From Synergistaceae bacterium (GTDB lineage Bacteria; Synergistota; Synergistia; Synergistales; Aminobacteriaceae), in NCBI GenBank assembly GCA_017449135.1, contig JAFSKE010000017.1, forward strand, positions 1-40,295: a DNA stretch of 40,295 nt, in the 5' to 3' direction. A model generated the notes under the pieces. That model worked only from the letters and a program-made list of their open reading frames with translations. It was not told the origin of the DNA and ran no database searches. A program made the translations under genes and the position numbers. This document shows positions 1-8,285 of this stretch, piece by piece (the first letter of the stretch is position 1; the number at the start of each line of letters is the position of its first letter).

Positions 1-3
1 AAA

Positions 4-783
4 ATGCACATAGAAAATTTATCGCTTTACATAGTAACGCTAAACGAAGAACGAAGGCTTGCAAGCGTCATTGAATCCGCAAAAGATTTAGTTGATGAAA
101 TTATTATAGTTGATTCAGGCAGCACTGACAGAACCGAAGAAATCGCAAAATCTTTCGGAGCAAAATTTATTTATCATAAATTTGAATCAATCGGACATCA
201 GGTTAAATTTGCTGAAGAACAATGTAAATATGATTGGGTTTTGAGGCTTGACGCAGACGAAGTGATTCAGGATAAGCTCGCGGACGAAATCAAAAAAATT
301 AAAATCAACGGAACTAAAGACGCTTATATTTTACCGAGGGGCGAGGTATTTCCTGAAATGAAGCACGCTAACCCTTTTGTCGTGCATTATAAGGAAATAA
401 GGCTTTATAATCGTAACGCTTGGGCAATGACCGGAAGATATGAACATGATGACGTTGAGAAAATTCGGTCTGACGCAACATACGGAAAATGCAAAAATTT
501 TATTGATCATTATTCATTTATATCAATTCATGACACGATAGCAAAATATGATAAATATTCGGATCAGCTTGCGAAACGTGCAATCATTCAAAATAAAAAT
601 TATTCAGCATGGCGGTTAGTCGGCTGTTCGACATTGGAATTTTTGAAATATTATGTTAAGGGAAGATTTTTCTTGTTAGGCTGGTGGGGATTTATTCATT
701 GCGTTAATTTAGCATATTTAAGGTTTTTGAAGTTTGCAAAATATTACGAGTTGAATCATACCCCGAATTTGGAGACGAAATGA
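4..783 (+). CDS. Family 2 glycosyltransferase, WaaE/KdtX-like
   Basis: This is a cytoplasmic or membrane-associated GT-A fold glycosyltransferase of 259 residues. It shows the N-terminal nucleotide-sugar binding strand (LYIVTLNEE, residues 8-16), the DSGSTD motif (37-42) and the metal-binding DAD (83-85). The pattern and length resemble the WaaE/KdtX-like group, which adds sugars to the LPS inner core; that substrate is inference. The C-terminal part is rich in aromatic and hydrophobic residues (about 200-245), suggesting membrane contact. The ATG lies 3 bases into the window, so its ribosome binding site is not visible and a slightly longer start upstream cannot be excluded. The stop overlaps the start of the next glycosyltransferase by 4 bases (ATGA), so the two are translationally coupled and probably belong to a surface polysaccharide operon extending to the left. 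Confidence 0.85.
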   Translation: MHIENLSLYIVTLNEERRLASVIESAKDLVDEIIIVDSGSTDRTEEIAKSFGAKFIYHKFESIGHQVKFAEEQCKYDWVLRLDADEVIQDKLADEIKKIKINGTKDAYILPRGEVFPEMKHANPFVVHYKEIRLYNRNAWAMTGRYEHDDVEKIRSDATYGKCKNFIDHYSFISIHDTIAKYDKYSDQLAKRAIIQNKNYSAWRLVGCSTLEFLKYYVKGRFFLLGWWGFIHCVNLAYLRFLKFAKYYELNHTPNLETK

Positions 784-1796
784 CTGTTTCTAAACCATTA
801 GTTAGTGTAATTATTCCGACTTACAACGGGGAAAAAAGAATTTCGCGGACTCTTAACTCAATTATTGCTCAGGATTACGAAAATATCGAGATAATTCTTG
901 TCGATGATGTTTCAACTGACAACACCGTAAAAATTGCCCGTGATGTTCTCGAAAAAAGCGGACGGGAATTTTCAATCATTCAGAGAACGGAAAATGGCAG
1001 ACAGTCAGCTTCACGTAATACCGGCTTAAAGGCTGCAAATGGAAAATATGTTATATTTTTCGATCATGATGATATGGCCGAAAAAAATTTTGTCTCGTCA
1101 TTATTAAATGAAATCGAAAACAAAAATGCTGACTTGGTTTTTTGCGGCTTCAAAAGATTCTCAGAAGAGAAAAATAAATTTATTAAACTAAGACCCGTTA
1201 AGCTCAAAACAAAATTTTTATTTCCGGAAGAATATATCAGGGCATGGACAGAGAAAAAAGTTTCATTTACTTATATTTGGATTTGCATTTTCAGAAAAAG
1301 TTTTCTTGATAAAAATAACATTAAGTTTTATGAACGTTGTTATTTCGGAGAAGACGCAGAGTTTATGCTGAAAGTTGTATCCGCAAGTCAAAAAATCTCA
1401 TTTATACGTGAAGAAAATTACATTCATACTGTTAATAATGAACAACAAGGAAACGTAAACAATTTTGTACGACATGGCCAAAATATTTATAAACAGTTTT
1501 ATCTTTCTCGCTTGAGAATTGAACGTTATATGAGAAACAAAATAAAAGATGAGAAACTTAAAACTTACATGAAAAATTTTTATCGTGTCAAAACTGTTGT
1601 GCTGTACCTTTCATGGTGTGCTAAGTTAGGCGATCGGAAAAATTATGACAGATTCTTTAGTACTGTGAAACGCAGCAAAATTTTCCGTGAATTTTTATTG
1701 TCATCTTACAAAACTCTCAAATACGATATGCTTTTGTTTCCGAAATCTTTAATGCTGGTTTATTGCCCAAAAATTTTTTATTGGATTTATAAATGA
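780..1796 (+). CDS. Family 2 glycosyltransferase
   Basis: A 338-residue GT-A glycosyltransferase. The sequence shows VSVIIPTYNGE (8-18), the VDD motif (41-43) and the FDHDD metal-binding motif (94-98), with the usual GRQSASRNTG segment (73-82) between them. An FGED-like acidic motif, the expected catalytic base region, lies near residue 194. It starts on an ATG overlapping the stop of the preceding glycosyltransferase, so the two are co-translated. The acceptor sugar cannot be read from sequence; LPS or capsule synthesis is inferred from the neighbour. The gene ends 23 bases before the convergent livF. Confidence 0.85.
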   Translation: MTVSKPLVSVIIPTYNGEKRISRTLNSIIAQDYENIEIILVDDVSTDNTVKIARDVLEKSGREFSIIQRTENGRQSASRNTGLKAANGKYVIFFDHDDMAEKNFVSSLLNEIENKNADLVFCGFKRFSEEKNKFIKLRPVKLKTKFLFPEEYIRAWTEKKVSFTYIWICIFRKSFLDKNNIKFYERCYFGEDAEFMLKVVSASQKISFIREENYIHTVNNEQQGNVNNFVRHGQNIYKQFYLSRLRIERYMRNKIKDEKLKTYMKNFYRVKTVVLYLSWCAKLGDRKNYDRFFSTVKRSKIFREFLLSSYKTLKYDMLLFPKSLMLVYCPKIFYWIYK

Positions 1797-1800
1797 AATG

Positions 1801-1829
1801 TGGGGGAGTGGAAGAACCTTTATCCCCCT
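1801..1829. terminator. Hairpin between convergent glycosyltransferase and livF
   Basis: GGGGGA at 1802-1807 can pair with TCCCCC at 1823-1828, with a 15-base loop. It lies between convergent genes, and the right arm overlaps the livF stop codon. There is no good T tract on either side, so it may be only a weak bidirectional terminator. Confidence 0.35.
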
Positions 1830-2530
1830 AAATATGCCTTTCTGACTGCTTCGGACGCTAATAATTCCGTTCCTGTTCCTGTAGTAACAATTTTGCCTGT
1901 CTCCATTACGTAACCACGACTTGCAATACTCAATGCCATTTGTGCGTTCTGTTCAACAAGTAAAATCGTCGCCCCTCGTTTATGAAGGTCTGCAATGATG
2001 TCAAAAATCTGTTCAACTAAAATCGGTGCAAGTCCCATTGAAGGTTCATCAAGCATTAACAATTTCGGCCGGCTCATTAAAGCCCTTCCCATTGCCAACA
2101 TCTGCTGCTCTCCGCCTGATAATGTTCCTGCGGTCTGTTTCATTCGTTCCTTTAATCTCGGGAATAATTCATAAACTCTCGCTATATCTTCGTCAATTTC
2201 AGATTGTTTGTTCTGAATAAATGCTCCCATTTCCAAATTTTCCTGAACCGTCATTTGTGCGAAAACTCTTCGGCCTTCAGGAACTTGTGCTAAACCTTTT
2301 TCTACGATTTTGTGAGGCGGAACTTTTGCCAGGACTTCATCGAAAAATTCAATGCTTCCCGTTGCAGGGTGCAATAATCCCGAAATTGTGTTTAACGTCG
2401 TTGATTTTCCTGCTCCGTTTGCACCAATTAAAGTTACTATTTCGCCTTGATTGACTTCAAATGAAATTCCCTTAATTGCGTGAATGCTTCCATAATACAC
2501 GTTAATATTTTCAACTTTCAACACTGACAT
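1820..2530 (-). CDS. livF: Branched-chain amino acid ABC transporter ATPase LivF
   Basis: One of the two ATPases that power high-affinity uptake of leucine, isoleucine and valine across the inner membrane. At 236 residues it matches the usual LivF length. Visible motifs are Walker A GANGAGKS (36-43), the Q-loop region around LAQVPEGRRVF, the signature LSGGEQQ (near 138) and Walker B LLMLDEPSMGLAP (near 158). The VPEGR motif is characteristic of LivF. It is last in the livK-livH-livM-livG-livF series, with 3 bases between it and livG, so it is expected to be cotranscribed. The ligand may be any branched-chain or related amino acid. Confidence 0.95.
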   Translation of the reverse strand: MSVLKVENINVYYGSIHAIKGISFEVNQGEIVTLIGANGAGKSTTLNTISGLLHPATGSIEFFDEVLAKVPPHKIVEKGLAQVPEGRRVFAQMTVQENLEMGAFIQNKQSEIDEDIARVYELFPRLKERMKQTAGTLSGGEQQMLAMGRALMSRPKLLMLDEPSMGLAPILVEQIFDIIADLHKRGATILLVEQNAQMALSIASRGYVMETGKIVTTGTGTELLASEAVRKAYLGG

Positions 2531-2533
2531 TTT

Positions 2534-3376
2534 TCACGCCTCTTTCTTTCTGCCTAAATATGCCTCGATTACAGCAGGGTTGTTTTGAATTTCGTCTGGG
2601 GTTCCTTTTGCTATTACATGGCCGAAGTTTAACACGCAGATTCCCTCACAGATATTCATTACAAGGCTCATGTCATGCTCAATTAAAATTATTGCGATCT
2701 GGAACATTTCATGAACTTTTCTGATACTGTCCATTAATTCCGCTGTTTCAGAAGGGTTCATTCCTGCTGCGGGCTCGTCAAGCAATAACAACGAAGGACT
2801 TGTTGCAAGTGCCCTCACGATTTCAAGCCTTCTTTGTGCTCCGTAAGGCAGTGAACCAGCTCGAACGTCGGCCATGTCCTGCATATCAAAAATCGATAAC
2901 AGTTTCAAAGCTCTTCTGTGTGCGGCGATTTCTTCACGTTTATAATTCGGAAGTCTCAAAATTGCACTAAGCATTCCGTATTTCATTTCGTTATTCATTG
3001 CTGCTTTAACGTTATCGGCAACACTCAAATTCTTGAATAATCTTATATTCTGAAACGTTCGTGCGATCCCGGCTTTGTTAATTTGTGTCGTTGTCATTCC
3101 GTGAGTGTCTTTGTCATTTAACAAAATTGTTCCCGTTGTAGGCTGATAAACTTTCGTCAAAAGATTAAACACCGTAGTTTTTCCTGCACCGTTAGGGCCG
3201 ATTAATCCGACAATTTCCGTACGTCCCACAGTCAGATTAAAATCTTCAACAGCTTTAATTCCTCCGAGCGTGATTCCAAGATTTACGCATTCAAGAACGG
3301 GTTTTCGTGAAGCGTCTCGTTCGGGCAAAATTGTTTTTGACGGAATCGTTATGTATTTCGTTTTCTGTTTTGACAT
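2534..3376 (-). CDS. livG: Branched-chain amino acid ABC transporter ATPase LivG
   Basis: The second ATPase of the LIV-I type importer, 280 residues. Walker A is GPNGAGKT (60-67) and Walker B reads LLLLDEPAAGMNP. The signature is the non-canonical YGAQRRLEI typical of LivG rather than LSGGQ. The C-terminal tail IQNNPAVIEAYLG is the conserved LivG ending. The N-terminus carries about 25 extra residues before the first beta strand. The ATG is preceded by AGGAGG. It lies 1 base from livM upstream and 3 bases from livF downstream, which fits a single operon. Confidence 0.95.
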   Translation of the reverse strand: MSKQKTKYITIPSKTILPERDASRKPVLECVNLGITLGGIKAVEDFNLTVGRTEIVGLIGPNGAGKTTVFNLLTKVYQPTTGTILLNDKDTHGMTTTQINKAGIARTFQNIRLFKNLSVADNVKAAMNNEMKYGMLSAILRLPNYKREEIAAHRRALKLLSIFDMQDMADVRAGSLPYGAQRRLEIVRALATSPSLLLLDEPAAGMNPSETAELMDSIRKVHEMFQIAIILIEHDMSLVMNICEGICVLNFGHVIAKGTPDEIQNNPAVIEAYLGRKKEA

Positions 3377-3377
3377 T

Positions 3378-4439
3378 TTATTCCGCCTCCTCTTTCTTTC
3401 TGAACGGGTTTAATTTATTCAGGAACTCTTTTATTTCTGCATTATTCGTTGCCAACATCATAACTATTAAAATTATTGCGTACAGCAGCATTCTATAATC
3501 CGAAAACTGCCTTAACTTTTCCGGTAAAATCGTTAAGACCGCCGCAGCTATAATTCCTCCAAGCATATTGCCCTGACCGCCTAAAACTACGAAAACCAAA
3601 ATTAAAATCGAAGTGTTAAAGTCAAATTTATTCGCAACAATCGTTGAGTAATTCATGGCAAATAATGCTCCCGCCGCACCTGCCAAAGCCGCCGACATTA
3701 CAAAAGCCGTCATTTTGTATCTTGTGATGTCAAGGCCGATACTTTCAGCCGCTATCCTGTCATCTCTTATCGCCATAAACGCACGTCCTGAACGTGAACT
3801 TACAAGATTAAAAACTATCATTAACGAAATCATCAGCAAAATAAATCCTGCCGGGAAAGTTGAAATTTTTTGTATTCCGCTGATTCCCATAGGCCCTCGA
3901 ATTATTAATCTTCCGCCCTGTAATAATCTCGTTGTGTCGGAAAGCATACTGAATTGTAATCCGCCCGAATCTACTCCGAGATAAAAATTATTGAGAATGC
4001 TTTTGATAATTTCACCGAATGCCAATGTTACTATAGCAAGATAATCGCCTTTGAGTCTTAAAACCGGAATGCCGATTAAAAATCCCGCAATAGCTGCAAA
4101 AACCGCTGCAATTATCATGGCTATGGCAAGTCTTACGGGGGCAAACGGAATAAAATTCTGCATCAAAATCGCCGTTGCAACTCCCGAAAACGCTCCAACA
4201 GACATAAAACCAGCATGGCCGAGCGATAATTCGCCTGAAATTCCAACGACTAAATTTAACGACACTGACATTACCATGTATGCACAAATCGGAACTAACA
4301 TTCCACGCATTGACGAACTTAAAATTTTTGTGCTGCTCATGGTCTGACAGATTACATAAGCAAGAATTACAACGAAATATGTTAAATATATTCTTCGTGC
4401 TTCAACACGTTTCAAATTTATGAGCCTGCGTACCGTCAT
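3378..4439 (-). CDS. livM: Branched-chain amino acid ABC transporter permease LivM
   Basis: An inner-membrane permease of 353 residues with about eight to nine hydrophobic segments. Family hallmarks are LVVGISGELSLGHAGFM (residues 62-78), the EAA-loop-like stretch after SSRSGRAFMAIRDDRIAAESIG, and the GGQGNMLGGIIAAAVL segment near the C-terminus. It forms the translocation channel with LivH. The spacing to livH (3 bases) and livG (1 base) shows tight operon packing. The C-terminal tail is lysine and glutamate rich, as usual for a cytoplasmic end. Confidence 0.94.
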   Translation of the reverse strand: MTVRRLINLKRVEARRIYLTYFVVILAYVICQTMSSTKILSSSMRGMLVPICAYMVMSVSLNLVVGISGELSLGHAGFMSVGAFSGVATAILMQNFIPFAPVRLAIAMIIAAVFAAIAGFLIGIPVLRLKGDYLAIVTLAFGEIIKSILNNFYLGVDSGGLQFSMLSDTTRLLQGGRLIIRGPMGISGIQKISTFPAGFILLMISLMIVFNLVSSRSGRAFMAIRDDRIAAESIGLDITRYKMTAFVMSAALAGAAGALFAMNYSTIVANKFDFNTSILILVFVVLGGQGNMLGGIIAAAVLTILPEKLRQFSDYRMLLYAIILIVMMLATNNAEIKEFLNKLNPFRKKEEAE

Positions 4440-4442
4440 TTT

Positions 4443-5324
4443 TTACACCTTCTCCTGAGTCAGTTTTCCAAGCAATCCGGCAGGCTTCACCAGCAAAACT
4501 ATAATTAACACTGCAAAAACTACAGCGTCAGAAAGTTGACTTGAGATATAAGCCTTCGCGAAAATTTCTATTACTCCTAACATTAAACCGCCTAAAAATG
4601 CTCCCGGAATTGATCCGATCCCTCCGAATACAGCAGCCGTGAATGCCTTAATTCCCGGTAAAGCTCCCGTTGTCGGCATTAAAGTAGGATAAGCCGAACA
4701 CAATAAAGCTCCTGCGATTGCAGCAAGTCCCGAACCGATTGCAAATGTTAATGAAATTGTAGCGTTTACGTTAATTCCCATTAATTGAGCCGCTCCCTTA
4801 TCCTCCGAACATGCACGCATTGCCTTTCCCATTTTCGTTTTGCTTATGAAAAGTGAAAGAATTATCATGATTACGATACACGCAATTATTGTCAACGCCG
4901 TAATATGTGAAACTGACAATCTGCCGTCAAATAATTTGAAAGCTCCACGCCCGATTATTGACGGAAAAACTTTCGGATTCGATGACCATAACAATAACGC
5001 AGTATTCTGAAGAAAATAACTCATTCCGATTGCCGTTATCAAAACTGCCAATGAAGGTGCCTGACGTAAAGGCTTATAGGCTAAACGTTCAACGATCATT
5101 CCTAAAAACGTACACACAATCATAGCAATTAAAACGCCTAAAAAGGGATTAAGATTGTAACGTGCTACGGCGTAAAAACAAACGTATGCTCCGACCATGA
5201 TTACATCACCGTGAGCAAAATTTAACATTTTAGCGATTCCGTAAACCATTGTGTAACCGAGAGCGATAATTGCATAAATACTCCCTAAACTTATTCCGCT
5301 GATAAAGAAATTCAAAAATACCAT
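4443..5324 (-). CDS. livH: Branched-chain amino acid ABC transporter permease LivH
   Basis: The partner permease to LivM, 293 residues from the start chosen here. It shows the LivH N-terminus (ISGISLGSIYAIIALGYTMVYGI), the LNFAHGDVIMVGAY motif, the cytoplasmic loop with KMGKAMRACSEDKGAAQLMGI and a GGIGSIPGAFLGG motif. An in-frame ATG 51 bases upstream (5375) would add residues encoded partly by an interspersed repeat element. I prefer the ATG at 5324 because AAGGAGC lies about 10 bases upstream of it and family members begin at this point. A terminator-like hairpin and a repeat separate it from livK, so the permease and ATPase genes may be expressed by read-through at a lower level than the binding protein. 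Confidence 0.93.
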   Translation of the reverse strand: MVFLNFFISGISLGSIYAIIALGYTMVYGIAKMLNFAHGDVIMVGAYVCFYAVARYNLNPFLGVLIAMIVCTFLGMIVERLAYKPLRQAPSLAVLITAIGMSYFLQNTALLLWSSNPKVFPSIIGRGAFKLFDGRLSVSHITALTIIACIVIMIILSLFISKTKMGKAMRACSEDKGAAQLMGINVNATISLTFAIGSGLAAIAGALLCSAYPTLMPTTGALPGIKAFTAAVFGGIGSIPGAFLGGLMLGVIEIFAKAYISSQLSDAVVFAVLIIVLLVKPAGLLGKLTQEKV

Positions 5325-5353
5325 TAAAAATTTTTGCTCCTTATTTAGTTTTA

Positions 5354-5447
5354 CCCCTCCGTCTCTTCGAGACACCTCCCCGCAAGCGGAGAGGCAGAGT
5401 CTCCCATTGTAAGGGGAGATGTCAAACTTGTTTGACAGAGAGGTTGA
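5354..5447 (+). repeat. Multi-hairpin interspersed repeat, copy A
   Basis: This is a full-length copy of a repeat family found at several places in the window. In order it contains a GTCTC/GAGAC hairpin, a CCTCCCCGC/GCGGAGAGG hairpin, a CTCCC/GGGGAG hairpin, a TGTCAAAC/GTTTGACA hairpin and the ending GAGAGGTT. It sits between livK and livH in antisense orientation to both, just upstream of the livH ribosome binding site. Confidence 0.75.
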
Positions 5448-5450
5448 AAC

Positions 5451-5500
5451 AAAAAAACAGCCTGAGAAGATTCTATTAGGCCGTAAACTCTCAGACTGTT
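5451..5500 (-). terminator. Intrinsic terminator after livK
   Basis: On the minus strand, AACAGTCTGAGA (5489-5500) pairs with TCTCAGGCTGTT (5456-5467, one G-U pair) around a 21-base loop and runs into a T-rich stretch (A tract at 5451-5457 on the plus strand). It lies 43 bases after the livK stop. It probably terminates most livK transcripts and lets a fraction continue into livHMGF. Confidence 0.6.
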
Positions 5501-5542
5501 AAATTATGATTCATACACAATTAAATTATTTTATGCTCAAAA

Positions 5543-6673
5543 TTAGTCAAGTCCGACATATGCACCGTTTTTGATGACCATGCCTTTAGGATCTTTCGTA
5601 ACTTCTCCGTTTGCTGACCATTTTACGTTTTCTCCGGTAACTCCGTTGAATGTCATTGTTGTGAACTGTTCAATCATTTTTCCGCAAAGTGTTTCAGCGT
5701 CCATGTCAGGTGTGGCCTTTGCAAGTTCGAGAGCTTCTTTGTAAGCATAAACGCAGTCGTAACCGTCAGCAGCAAACTGATTCGGAATTTCGTTGTGTTT
5801 TGCCTGATATTTTGCTACGAAATTCTTTGTTCTTTCGTCAGTTGCGTCAGCGTTGAACGGTGTTAAAAGCATTACGCCCTCTGCAAGTGATTTGTCGAAA
5901 CCTTCCATTGTTAAAATTCCGTCCATTCCGTCAACTCCAAACCATTTAGGAGCATATCCCATTGCCGTTGCCTGAGCGAGAATTAAACTTGCGGGCTGAT
6001 AATACATCGGAAGGAATACAAGTTCAGCACCTTTTGTCTGAGCGTCTGTTAATTGGACTGAAAAATCGTTGTCGTTTCCGTCAGCAAAAGTTGTTTCGCT
6101 AACAATTTCGAGGCCGAGTGAAGGAGCTTTTTCAACGAATGTGTCGCGGATACCTTTTGAATAGACATCGTCATTTTTCCAAATTATTGCAACTTTTTTC
6201 GCTAAACCTTTTTCTGCAATATACTGAGCACTTGCAGAACCCTGATTGGGATCAACAAAACACATCTGGAAAACGTTGTCTTTGCCTTCCGTAACTGCTG
6301 CAGAAGATGCTGAAGGTGTTAAGGCGAAAATTCTGTCTGCAAAATTCTCGGCTGCTGTTGCTTCACAAGGTTTTGAAGTTACTGAACCAAGCGAAATCTG
6401 CATTCCCCAATCTTTCAGAGCATTGTAAGCGTTTACGGCTTTTTCTGCGTCATGGGTATCATCTTCGTAACGGATTTCAAATTTAATGTCGCCGTTCATT
6501 GCGTTAATTTCTTCAACTGCAATCTCTGCACCGTTTTTAGCTGCGTTTCCATAAATTGCTGCACCGCCGGTGAGAGGGCCTGTACCTCCGATTTTGAAAG
6601 CTGCACCGAATGCGCAGGAAGAACTGAAAGCCATTGCAAGAACAAGAACCAAACAAATTGAAACCTTTTTCAT
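5543..6673 (-). CDS. livK: Branched-chain amino acid ABC transporter substrate-binding protein
   Basis: A periplasmic binding protein of 376 residues in the LivJ/LivK (Peripla_BP_6) family. It starts with a Sec signal peptide (MKKVSICLVLVLAMAFSSS, cleavage likely near residue 24 after AFG). The mature start FKIGGTGPLTGGAAIYG is the family hallmark that contacts the ligand alpha-amino and carboxyl groups. Strong RBS AAAGGAGA lies about 13 bases upstream. A cysteine is present in the signal region, but the surrounding residues do not form a clear lipobox, so I treat it as a soluble protein. It is followed by a terminator, consistent with higher expression than the permease genes. The exact amino acid specificity cannot be read from sequence. 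Confidence 0.93.
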   Translation of the reverse strand: MKKVSICLVLVLAMAFSSSCAFGAAFKIGGTGPLTGGAAIYGNAAKNGAEIAVEEINAMNGDIKFEIRYEDDTHDAEKAVNAYNALKDWGMQISLGSVTSKPCEATAAENFADRIFALTPSASSAAVTEGKDNVFQMCFVDPNQGSASAQYIAEKGLAKKVAIIWKNDDVYSKGIRDTFVEKAPSLGLEIVSETTFADGNDNDFSVQLTDAQTKGAELVFLPMYYQPASLILAQATAMGYAPKWFGVDGMDGILTMEGFDKSLAEGVMLLTPFNADATDERTKNFVAKYQAKHNEIPNQFAADGYDCVYAYKEALELAKATPDMDAETLCGKMIEQFTTMTFNGVTGENVKWSANGEVTKDPKGMVIKNGAYVGLD

Positions 6674-6788
6674 GATTAAAAATGTCTCTCCTTTTCAAAT
6701 TAAATTTAATTTCATGCTCAAGTTGAAAATTTTATTTATTCTTACGGCCTGAAGAATTTTAATTTTCAAATTTCAAACATTATACACT

Positions 6789-8285
6789 TCATAATAACGT
6801 CGTAATCAATTTTTCATTTACGAATTTTATTATTTCGCCCGCAAATAATCCCGTTAAAACTGCTCCGGCACTTAATAATAACAACGGAATTTTCATGTTC
6901 CAAGATAATTTTATTGAGGGAACGCTTGAATAATCAAAATCATTTCCCGGAAAAAATGCGTCAGTTACAATCGGCAATAAATATCCCGCAGTTAATAACG
7001 CACTTATCATCAAAATAATTATTCCTGCAATCCCTAAATTAAAATTCAAGATTTTCAATGCTCCCAAACACATATACCATTTTGCCGAAAATCCGCCGGT
7101 AATTGGAAGCCCTATTAACGACAAAGACGCTAAACCGAAACATGTCATCGTAATCGGAAGTTCTTTTCCCACGCCTCTTAATTGATCTGCATAATGATAA
7201 TTTGCTCCTTCAAGAGTGAAATAAATTACAACGCCTGCTCCTAAAAATAAACAGCTCTTTGACATTGCGTGAGATGCGATTTGCAAAACTGCTCCCGAAA
7301 TTCCGTCAGAATTTAATAACATCATTGCAAAAACGACATAAGAAACCTGACTGACTGATGACCAGGCGATTCGTTTTTTCAAATGTTTCTCGATAAATGC
7401 CATCATCGACCCCGTAAAAATCGTTAATAAGGCCATGATTATAATTGCATATTGAACCCATGTTCCACGCAAAAAATCTGCTCCGACAACATAATAAATT
7501 ACTCTAAACATCGCAATAACTCCGGCTTTTGTAATTAATCCCGATAGTACAGCACTTGCAGGAGTCGGGGCTACGGGGTGGGCAGTAGGAAGCCAAGCAT
7601 GTAATGGGACTAAACCTGCCTTTGCTCCGAATCCGATTAAAGTTAAAAATGTTACGATTAAAATCATGTTTTCGTTTTTCCCGGCCGTAATTTTTGCGAT
7701 GTCGAGAACTCCTCCGGGAGTAAATTCCATTGAAACTCCGTAAACCTGAAAGAAGAAAAATCCCCCCAATGCAAGAGTCGCACCTAATAACGAATATAAC
7801 AAATATGAAACTGTCGCACGGATTGCCTCACGCTGCTGTGAGTGCATTACTAATGGAAGCGTCATGAATGTCATTAACTCGTAAAACAAATAAAGCGTCA
7901 ACAAATTTGCTGCACATGAAACACCGATTAAAATTCCGAAAACTGAAAGGAAAAACGCATAAAATCTGTCAACGGGCGGCCTTCGTCGTAAATATTCAAA
8001 TGCGTACAACGTAACCAGAGGCCAAATAAACGCAACAAGACACGAGAAAGCTCTTGCGGGGTAATCCATTCTGAAAGCTATTGAAAGTGTGCCCGTGATT
8101 TTCCATAAAACTATTAAATCGTTGTTAGTCATAAAAGCCGAGAAAAACGTTATTATGGCTGTTAAAAACGTCATAACTCCGACATAAACATGCCGATCTT
8201 CAAATATTGGCCGTGAAAACAATGCAAAGCCCGTTATAATCGGAAATAACACGGGAGCTAAAATCATTAAATCATTGCTTGTCAT
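6789..8285 (-). CDS. mnhD: Mrp/Mnh antiporter MnhD-type subunit (second copy)
   Basis: A 498-residue polytopic protein of the ND2/ND4/ND5 proton-conducting family, with about 14 membrane segments. The signature GAKAGLVPLHAWLPTAHPVAPTPASAVLSG-type core (around residues 220-250) carries the conserved lysine and histidines of the ion channel, and a second lysine lies in SGLITKAGV. This is the second MnhD-like protein of the operon. Having two such subunits matches the idea that one replaces the N-terminal ND5-like part of MrpA. Its start overlaps the previous gene by 4 bases (ATGA). It is the last gene of the antiporter operon; livK follows after 115 bases. Alternative reading: an Mbh-type membrane subunit. 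Confidence 0.85.
   Translation of the reverse strand: MTSNDLMILAPVLFPIITGFALFSRPIFEDRHVYVGVMTFLTAIITFFSAFMTNNDLIVLWKITGTLSIAFRMDYPARAFSCLVAFIWPLVTLYAFEYLRRRPPVDRFYAFFLSVFGILIGVSCAANLLTLYLFYELMTFMTLPLVMHSQQREAIRATVSYLLYSLLGATLALGGFFFFQVYGVSMEFTPGGVLDIAKITAGKNENMILIVTFLTLIGFGAKAGLVPLHAWLPTAHPVAPTPASAVLSGLITKAGVIAMFRVIYYVVGADFLRGTWVQYAIIIMALLTIFTGSMMAFIEKHLKKRIAWSSVSQVSYVVFAMMLLNSDGISGAVLQIASHAMSKSCLFLGAGVVIYFTLEGANYHYADQLRGVGKELPITMTCFGLASLSLIGLPITGGFSAKWYMCLGALKILNFNLGIAGIIILMISALLTAGYLLPIVTDAFFPGNDFDYSSVPSIKLSWNMKIPLLLLSAGAVLTGLFAGEIIKFVNEKLITTLL

Noticed and set aside
3655-3984. Plus-strand ORF opposite livM
   Set aside because: Antisense shadow of the permease gene; composition reflects reversed membrane codons, no RBS or homology.
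5325-5375. Longer livH start at 5375
   Set aside because: The extra codons are made of repeat-element DNA, the upstream RBS is missing, and AAGGAGC fits the ATG at 5324.
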